Notes under the pieces: model-generated | Seen by the model: only the letters and a program-made list of their open reading frames with translations | What the model was told of the DNA's origin: nothing | Databases searched by the model: none | DNA from: Micromonospora halophytica | Lineage (GTDB): Bacteria; Actinomycetota; Actinomycetes; Mycobacteriales; Micromonosporaceae | NCBI RefSeq assembly: GCF_900090245.1 | Contig: NZ_FMDN01000013.1 | Location: forward strand, 123,965-187,964 | Direction: 5' to 3' | DNA: 64,000 nucleotides | Position numbers and translations under genes: made by a program | Shown: piece by piece, positions 52,057 through 61,000 of the stretch | Layout: each line of letters starts with the position of its first letter | How positions within the stretch are numbered: position 1 is the stretch's first letter

Positions 52057-55000
52057 CTAGTCCCGGCCGTGCTGGTCGTGACGCGCCAGCTTGATCAGGT
52101 CGTCCAGTTCCATCTCGTCGACCGCGTGCGGCCCGGCCGCCGGTGAGACCGGTGCCGCCACGGCGTCGTCGCCGGTGTCCTCGCCGCCGCCTCTGGCCAG
52201 GCGCACCAGCACGTCCAGCAGGCCGGCGTCGCGCAGCCGGTCGAGCGGGATCGCGTTGATGGCCCGCCGCAGATCGGCGTCGGCGTCGTCCGGCTCGGTC
52301 TCCGGCGTCAGCAACCCGGCGAGGTGCCGCGCGAGCACCTCGACGCTCGGGTAGTCGAACAGCGCCGTGGCGGGCAGCCGGAGCCCGGTGCGCGTGCCGA
52401 GCCGGTTGCGCAGCTCGACCGCGGTCAGCGAGTCGAGGCCCAATTCCAGGAAGCCGCGGCCGACGGCGATCTCGGCGGTCGTGTCGTGGCCCAGCACGTC
52501 GGCCAGTTCGCGCCGCACCAGCCCGCGCAGAATGCCCTCACGCTCGCCCGCGGTCGCGGAGGCCAGGCGGTCGCGCAGGTCGCTCTCGGCCTCGGGCCCG
52601 GCCGGTGCGGCCGGCGCCGCCGGCACCAGGTCGAGCAGCAGCGGCCGCAGCGTGCCGGACCGGGCCTGCGCGGCCAGCGCCGGCCGGTCGAGGGCGACCG
52701 CGGCCAGCACGGCTTCGTCGGCGCCGGTCGCGGCGTCGAAGAGCGCGAGCGCCTCGTCGGCCGACAGGGCCCCGATGCCGAAGCGGGCCATCCGGCGCCG
52801 GTCGCTGTCGTCGAGCCGGCCACCGAGGCCGCCGTCGTCCGCCCACAGGCCCCAGGCCACGGCGTTGGCCGGCAGCCCGGCCGCGCGCCGGTCCAGCGCC
52901 AGCTGGTTGAGCGCGGCGTTGGCGGCCGCGTAGTTCGCCTGACCGGGACCGCCGAACAGGCTGGTGGTCGACGAGAACAGCACGAAGGCGTCCAGCGGCC
53001 GGCCGAGGGTCAGCTCGTGCAGGTGACGTGCGCCGGTCACCTTGGGGTCCAGCACGGCGTTCAGGCGTTCGACGGTCAGCCCCTCCAGGACACCGTCGTC
53101 GACCACGGCGGCCAGGTGCACCACGGCGGTCAGCGGGCGCTCCGCCGAGATCCCGTCGAGCACCCGGGCCAGGCTCTCGCGGTCGGTGACGTCGCAGGCG
53201 GCGACCGTCACGGTGACGTCCGGCCGGCCCAGGTCCGGGGCCGGGCCGCCGTGCCGGCTCAGCAGCAGCAGATGCCGCACGCCGCGCTCGGCCAGGTGCC
53301 GAGCGACGGCCACGCCGAGGGCGCCGGTGCCACCGGTGACGAGCACGGTGCCGTCGGCTCGCCACGGCAGCGGCTCGGACCGCCCGGTGGCGGTCTCGAG
53401 GCGCGGGGCGTGCAGCACGCCGTGCCGCACTATCAGCTCCGGTTCCCCGGTGGCCGCGGCTGCACCGGCGAGCGCCGGGTCGTCCGCGGTGAGCAGCACG
53501 AAGCGCCCGGGATGCTCGGCCTGGGCCGAGCGCACCAGCCCGCGGACGGCGGCGGCGCCAAGCGAGTCCCCGGTGGTTCCGGTGACCACGACCAGCCGCG
53601 CACGCGCGTACCGGTCGTCACGCACCCATGTCCGCACCGCGGCCAGCGCCTCGTGCACGTCGTCGCAGGGCAGCGCGACCAGCTCGGGCACCGCCTCGGG
53701 CAGCGCGCCGAGCCGGTCCACCACCGTGGCCGGTGCGGTCGCGGGCCCGGCGGCCACGGCCCGCTCAGCCAGCCTGAACAGCGACTGCCGCTCGGCGCGC
53801 CGCGCGTCCCGCAGCTGTCGGGCCGACACCGCGCGCATGAGCAGCGCGTCGACCGAGAACACCAGGTTGCCAGCCTCGTCGGTGGCGACGATCGTGAGAG
53901 CACCGTCGGGGCGCTGCGAGAGCCGCGCCCGCACCGCCGCGGCGCCGCTCGCCGCCAGCCGCACGCCCTGCCAGGCGAACGGCAGCCCGGCCTCGGGGCG
54001 GATCAGTGCCGAGGCGTGCAGGACGGCGTCCAGCAGCGCGGGGTGCACGCCGAACTGGCCGGCCGTCGCGGCCAGTTCGTCCGGCAGCCGCACCTCGGCG
54101 TGCACGGCATCGCCGTGCCGCCAGGCCGCGCGCAGCCCCTGGAAGGCGGAGCCGTAGCCGAAACCGTGCTCGGTCAGCAGGGGGTAGAACGCGGTGAGGT
54201 CGACCGGCTCACTGTCGGCCGGCCATGCGGCCGCCGTGGCCTCGCTCGCGCCGGCGTCCATCCGCCCGCCGGCGTACCGGATCCAGTCGGTGCCCCGCCG
54301 CGCGTACACGCTGAACGACCGCTCGCCACTGTCCGCGGCAGGGTCGACGGTGACCTGGATCGGCACACCGCCGTCCGGCGGCAGCACCAGCGGCGATTCC
54401 AGGGTCAGCTCGACGAGCCGGGTGCAGCCCACCTCGCGGGCGGCGCGCAGGGCGTACTCGACGAAGACCGCGCCGGGCACCAGCGTCGTGCCCATGATGG
54501 TGTGGTCGGCCAGCCAGCCCTGACGGTCGCGGGACAGCCGGCCGGTCAGCAGGTGTCCGCCGGAGCCGGGCAGCGGCACCACGGCGCCCAGCAGCGGATG
54601 CCCGGCCGCGGCGAGACCGGCCTCGGTGACGTCGCCGGCGGTGACCGTGCCGGCGAGCCAGAAACGGCGGTGCTGGAACGCGTACGGGGGAAGCTCGACC
54701 GCCGCGGGCCGCGAGTGGCCGAAGACCGCGTCCCAGTCGATCGGGACGCCGTGCGCGTACGCCTCAGCCACCGCCGTCATCACCGACCGGCCCTCCTCGC
54801 GGTCGCGCCGCAGCACGGGGACGAAGATGCCGTCGACGCAGTCGCGGCCCATCGCGCTCAGCACACCGTCCGGCCCGATCTCGAGGTACGTGGTGGCGCC
54901 ACGCTCGTACAGGTCGCGCACGGCGTCGGCGAACCGGACCGGCCGCAGCACCTGGTCGATCCAGTACTGCGGGGTGGCCACCTCACCGGTGACCAGGCCG

Positions 55001-58000
55001 CCGGTCACCGTGGACACGAAGTCGACCGCCGGCGGCGCGAAGTCCAGCCCCTGCACGACCTCGGCGAACGCCTCGAGCATCGGGGCCATCCGCGGCGAGT
55101 GGAAGGCATGGCTGACCCGCAGCCGCTTGACGCGGTAGGCGGCGAAGCGGCGGAGCACCTCGTCCTCGTCGCCGGAGACGACCACGGCGTTGGGCCCGTT
55201 GACCGCGGCGAGGGCCACCCGGTCGTCGAGCAGCGGCCGGATCTCCTCCTCGCTCGCCTCGACCGCCGCCATCGCGCCGCCGGGTGGCAAGGCCTGCATC
55301 AGCCGTCCGCGCGCGGTCACCAGCGTGGCCGCGTCGGCCAGCGAGAGCACTCCGGCCACGTGGGCCGCCGCGATCTCGCCGACCGAGTGCCCGGCGACCA
55401 GGCCCGGCCGGATCCCCCACGACTCGAGCAGCCGGGCCAGGGCCACCTCGACGGCGAACAGCGCCGGCTGCGCGTTGCCCGTGCGGTCGAGCTGGTCCTG
55501 GTCGTCGCCGAACAGCACGTCCCGGACGCCGAGCCGGCCGAGCACCTCGTCCAGCGCCGTGCGGAAGGCGGGGAACCGCTGGTAGAGCTCGCGGCCCATG
55601 CCGGCCCGCTGCGCGCCCTGCCCGGTGAACAGGAACGCCGTCCGGCCGCCGGCGGTGCCCCGCACGGTCCCGGGCGGTTGCTCGCCGGCGGCGACGGCGC
55701 GCAGCCCACGGCGCAACTCGCCGGCGTCGTCGGTGGCCAGCACGACGGCGCGGTGCTCGAGCGCGGGACGCCGGGTGAGCGCGTGGCCCAGCGCGGTCAC
55801 CGGCACGTCCGGCAGCGCGGCCAGCCGGGTCGCCTGCTCACGTAGCGCGCCCGGTGTGTGCGCCGAGAGCACCACCGGAACGACCGGCAGCTCGGCGGCG
55901 GCCGGCACAGGCTCCTCGGCCGGCGCCTGCTCGAGGATCACATGTGCGTTGGTGCCGCTGATCCCGAAGCTCGACACCCCAGCCCGCCGCGGCCTGCCGG
56001 TGGCCGGCCACGGCAACGCCTCGGCGGCCAGCCGCACCGCGCCGGCCGACCAGTCCACCTGGGACGACGGCTCGCCGGCGTGCAGCGAACGCGGCACGAT
56101 CCCGTGCCGCATCGCCTGCACCATCTTGATGACGCCGGCCACGCCCGCGGCGGCCTGCGTGTGACCGAGGTTCGACTTGACCGAGCCCAGCCACAGCGGC
56201 TCGTCCCGGTCCTGCCCGTACGTGGCCAGCAGCGCCTGCGCCTCGATCGGGTCGCCCAGGCGGGTGCCGGTGCCGTGTCCCTCCACCGCGTCGACGTCGG
56301 TCGCCCGCAGTCCCGCACCGGCGAGGGCCTGGCGGATCACGCGCTGTTGCGACGGCCCGTTCGGGGCGGTCAGGCCGTTGGAGGCGCCGTCCTGGTTCAC
56401 GGCCGAGCCCCGCACCACCGCCAGCACCCGGTGCCCGTTGCGGCGGGCGTCGCTCAGCTTCTCCAGGACCAGCACGCCGACGCCCTCGGACCAGCCCGTG
56501 CCGTCGGCCGCGTCCGCGTACGACTTGCACCGGCCGTCCGGCGCGAGGCCGCGCTGGCGGGCGAACTCGACGAACACACCCGGCGTCGCCATCACCGTGA
56601 CTCCGCCGGCCAGCGCCAGCGTGCACTCGCCCTGGCGCAGCGCCTGCCCGGCCAGGTGCAACGCCACCAGCGACGACGAGCACGCCGTGTCGACCGTCAC
56701 CGCCGGGCCCTCGAGGCCGAACGTGTACGCGATCCGGCCCGAGGCGATACTGCCGGCGCTGCCGTTGCCCAGATAGCCCTCGAGGTCCTCGGGCACGGCC
56801 GTCAGCCGGGCCGCGTAGTCGTGGTACATGACGCCGGCGAACACGCCCGTCCGGCTGCCATGCAGCGTCGCCGGGTCGATGCCGGCCCGGTCGAACGCCT
56901 CCCACGAGGTCTCCAGCAGCAGCCGCTGCTGCGGATCCATCGCGAGGGCCTCACGCGGTGAGATGCCGAAGAACCCGGCGTCGAAGTCGGCGGCGTCGTA
57001 GAGGAAGCCACCCTCGCGGGCGTACGTCGTGCCCGGCCGGGACGCGTCGGGGTCGTAGAGGCCGTCGAGATCCCAGCCGCGGTCGCCGGGGAACCGGGAG
57101 ATGCCCTCGGCGCCGTCCGCCACCATCCGCCACAGGTCCTCCGGCGAGCGGACGCCGCCGGGGTAGCGGCAGGCCATGCCGACGATCGCGATGGGCTCGC
57201 CGCTCTCGGCGGTCCCCGCCGGCACCGGCTCGGCCACCGGCCGTGCGCCGCCGAGGAAGTCGGCGAGCGCCCGCGGCGTCGGATAGTCGAAGGTCAGCGT
57301 GGCCGGCAGCGACCGGCCGGTGGCGGCACGCAGGCGGTTGCGCAGCTCGACCGAGGTCAGCGAGTCGAAGCCCAGCTCGCTGAAGGCTCGGCCGGCCGGC
57401 ACGGCATCGGGCGTGCGGTGCCCGAGCACCTCGGCGACCTCGGCGCGGACCAGGTCGAGCAGGTCACCGACCGGCACGGCCGACGGCTTGGCGGCCAGGG
57501 CCGACGGCTTCGACACGATCCGACCGAGCCGCGGCGAGAGCCGCCCCTCCCGGGCCGCGGCGCGCAGGGCGGCCCGGTCGAGGCCGACCGCGACGACCTC
57601 CGACTCGCCGGCGCCGAGCGCAGCGTCGAACCGGGCCAGCGCGTCGTCGGTGGCGAGCGGGATCAGACCTCGGCGGCCCATCCGGGCCAGGTCGCCGTCG
57701 CTGAGCCCGGCGGTGATCGCGCTGCGCTCCGCCCAGATGCCCCACCCGATCGAGACGGCCGGGCGTGCCGTCGCGCGCCGGTGCTCGGCCAGGCCGTCGA
57801 GGTAGCCGTTGGCGGCGCCGTAGGCGGCCTGCCCGGCCGAGCCGACCGCGGCCGTGACCGATGAGAAGAGCACGAACATCTCGGCCTCGGTGGCCAGGTC
57901 GTGCAGGTGCCACGCACCGTCCACCTTGGCCCGCAGGACACCGGCGACCCGGTCGGCGGTCAACGATTCCAGCACGCCGTCGTCACGGACGCCGGCGGCG

Positions 58001-61000
58001 TGCACCACGACCCGGACCGGCCCGATCTCGGCCAGCAGCCGGGCCAGCGCATCGCGGTCGGCCACGTCGCAGGCTCGGACCCGGACGCGGCCCGCCAGGT
58101 CGCTTCCGGGCTCGGGCGGGGCGCCGCCGGTCCGACTCACCAGCACGACGTCACGGGCGTCCCAGCGCTCGACAAGGTGCCGCGCGACGGCCCGGCCGAG
58201 CGTGCCGGTGCCGCCGGTGACCAGGACCGTTCCGGAGCCGTCCCAGGCCGGGGCGCCGCCCGGCCCGGCCGCCACCAGGCGAGGAGCGAACAGCTCACCG
58301 TCGCGGACGCGGATCTCGGGCTCGCCCGTGCCGGCCGCCCGGGCGAGGTCGTCCGGGCCACCGCCGTCGACCAGCACGATTCGGTCCGGATGTTCCTGCT
58401 GGACGCAGCGGGTCAGCCCGCGCACCGCCGCCCCGGCCCAGCCGTCCGTCCAGACGACCACCGTGCGGTCGTCGCCGGCCAGCCGGTCGCGGAGACCGGT
58501 CACGGCGTCCCACACCACGGCGTGGACGTCGCCCGGCGTGCCCGTGGTGGCGCGGAAGTCGAGGACCTCCACGTCCGCGAGCGGAGCGCCCGGGCCCGGC
58601 ACGGGCTCCCACACGGTGTGCAGCAGGCCGCCCGCACGTCCGGCCGGCAGCGGCCGCACGGTCACGCCTCGCGAGCTCAGCACGAGAGCGCCGGCCTCGT
58701 CGGTGGCGGTCACCGCGAGCGTGTCCGGTCCGCTCGGCGTCAGCCGCACGCGCAGGAGGGTGGCTCCCGGCACCGGCACCCGCACGCCGGACCAGCTGAA
58801 CGGCAGGCGGGGCCGGCCGGTCTCGCCGAGGGCCCAGGCGTGCAGCGCGGCGTCGAGCAGAGCCGGGTGCGCGAGATAGCCGCCGGCCTCGCCGGGCAGT
58901 TCCACCTCGGCGTACACCTCGGACTCGCGCCGCCACGCGGCCCGCAGCCCCTGGAACAACGGCCCGTACGCGAAACCGGCGTCGGCGAGCCGCGGGTAGG
59001 CGTCCGTCAGGTCGACCGGCTCGGCACCGGCCGGCGGCCACTCCTGCGCACCGGCCGCGACGGGGTCATCGGCGGCCGGGCCGAGCAGTCCGGTGGCGTG
59101 CCGGGTCCAGTCGCCGTCCGCCGTGTCCCGGGCGTAGACGGTGACCGGGTGACGGCCGCCGTCGTCACTCGGCGCGACCACGACCTGGACGATTAACGCG
59201 CCCCGCTCGGGCACGACCATCGGCTCGTGCAGCACCATCTCGTCGACCTGAGCGCGGCCGGTCGCGGCGGCGGCGTACAGCAGCCACTCCAGGATCACCG
59301 TGCCGGCCACGGTGACCCGGTCGCCGATGACGTGGTCGGCGAGCCAGCGGTGCTCGGCGACCGACAGGCGGCCGGTCAGCGTCACGCCGTCGGAGTCCGG
59401 CGCGGCCACGACGGCACTCAGCAGCGGGTGCCGGGCCGCGCCGAGGCCGGCGGCGGCCAGCTCGGCGGGGGCGGTCCGAGTGTCGAGCCAGTAGCGGCGG
59501 TGCTCGAACGCGTACGTGGGCAGGTCGACGATCCGCCCGCCCGAGCCGGCGAGCACGGCGTCCCAGTCGACCCGGACGCCGCGCAGGTGGACGGCGGCCA
59601 GCGCGGCGAGCAGCAGGCCCGCGTCGCCCTCGCCACGACGCATCACCGGGTGCGCCCCCTCGGTGACGGCGCTGAGCGCGCGGTCGGGGCCGATCTCGAG
59701 GAAGGTGTCCACACCGGACGCCGCCACGGCGTCGGCGAAGCGGACCGGCTCGCGAACCTGCCGGACCCAGTAGGCCGGCTCGTCCACGGGCGGGTTGCCG
59801 GCGAACGGGATGGCCGGCGGGTGGAACTCGAGCCCGTCGACCACGTCGGCGAGGTCGTCGAGCATGGGTTCCATCAGCGCCGAGTGGAAAGCGTGGCTGA
59901 CCCGCAGGCGTCGTGACCGGAACCCGTGCGCCGCGGCCAGCACGGCGTCCTCGGCGCCGGAGAGCACGACCGACCGGGGACCGTTGACCGCGGCGAGCTG
60001 CACCCGCTCGGACAGGCGCGGCGCCACCTCGGCCTCGCTCGCCTGCACGGCGACCATCGCGCCACCGGCCGGCAGCGCCTGCATGAGGGCGGCCCGCGCG
60101 CCGATCAACCGGCAGGCGTCGGCCAGCGACAGCACACCGGCCACGTGCGCGGCCGCGATCTCACCGACCGAGTGACCGATCAGCACGTCCGGGACCACGC
60201 CCCACGACTCCAGCAACCGGTAGAGGGCGACCTCGAAGGCGAACAGCGCCGGCTGGGCGACGGCCGTCCGGTCCACGTCGCCGTCGATGTCCAGCCGCGC
60301 GGCGATCTCGTCCCACGCCGCCGCGAAGACCGGGAAGCGCTCGTGCAGCGCGCGGCCCATGCCGGGCCACTGCGAGCCCTGACCGCTGAACAGCATGCCC
60401 AGGCGGCCGTCGCCGGCGGTGACGTCGACGGCCGGACGCTTCAGGCCCTCGAGGAGCGCCGCACGGTCGCCGGCAGACAGCACGGCGCCGAAGCCGAAGG
60501 TGGGGCGGGTCAGGCTGGTGCGGGCGATGTCGGCGAGCGAGACGTCCGGCCGGGAGGCGACGTACGTCCGCAGCCGCTCGGCCTGCCGGGCGACCGCCTC
60601 GGCGGTGCGGCCGGAGAGCACCACCGGGACGGCACCGTGCGGCTGGGAGGGGGCCGGGGTCTTCGCCGGTGCCTGTTCGAGGATGACGTGGGCGTTGGTG
60701 CCGCTGATTCCGAACGCGGACACACCGGCCCGCCGCGTGCGCGCGGTGTCCGGCCACGGTGCGGCCTCCGCGACCACTTCGACCGCGCCGGAGGACCAGT
60801 CCACCTGAGCGGACGGCGCGTCCACGTGTAGCGTCGACGGCACCATGCCGTGGCGCATCGCCATCACCATCTTGATCACACCGGCCACACCCGCAGCCGC
60901 CTGCGTATGACCCAGGTTCGACTTCACCGACCCCAACAGCAGCGGCGTCTCCCGGCCCTGCCCATACGTCGCCAGCAACGCCTGCACCTCGATCGGATCA

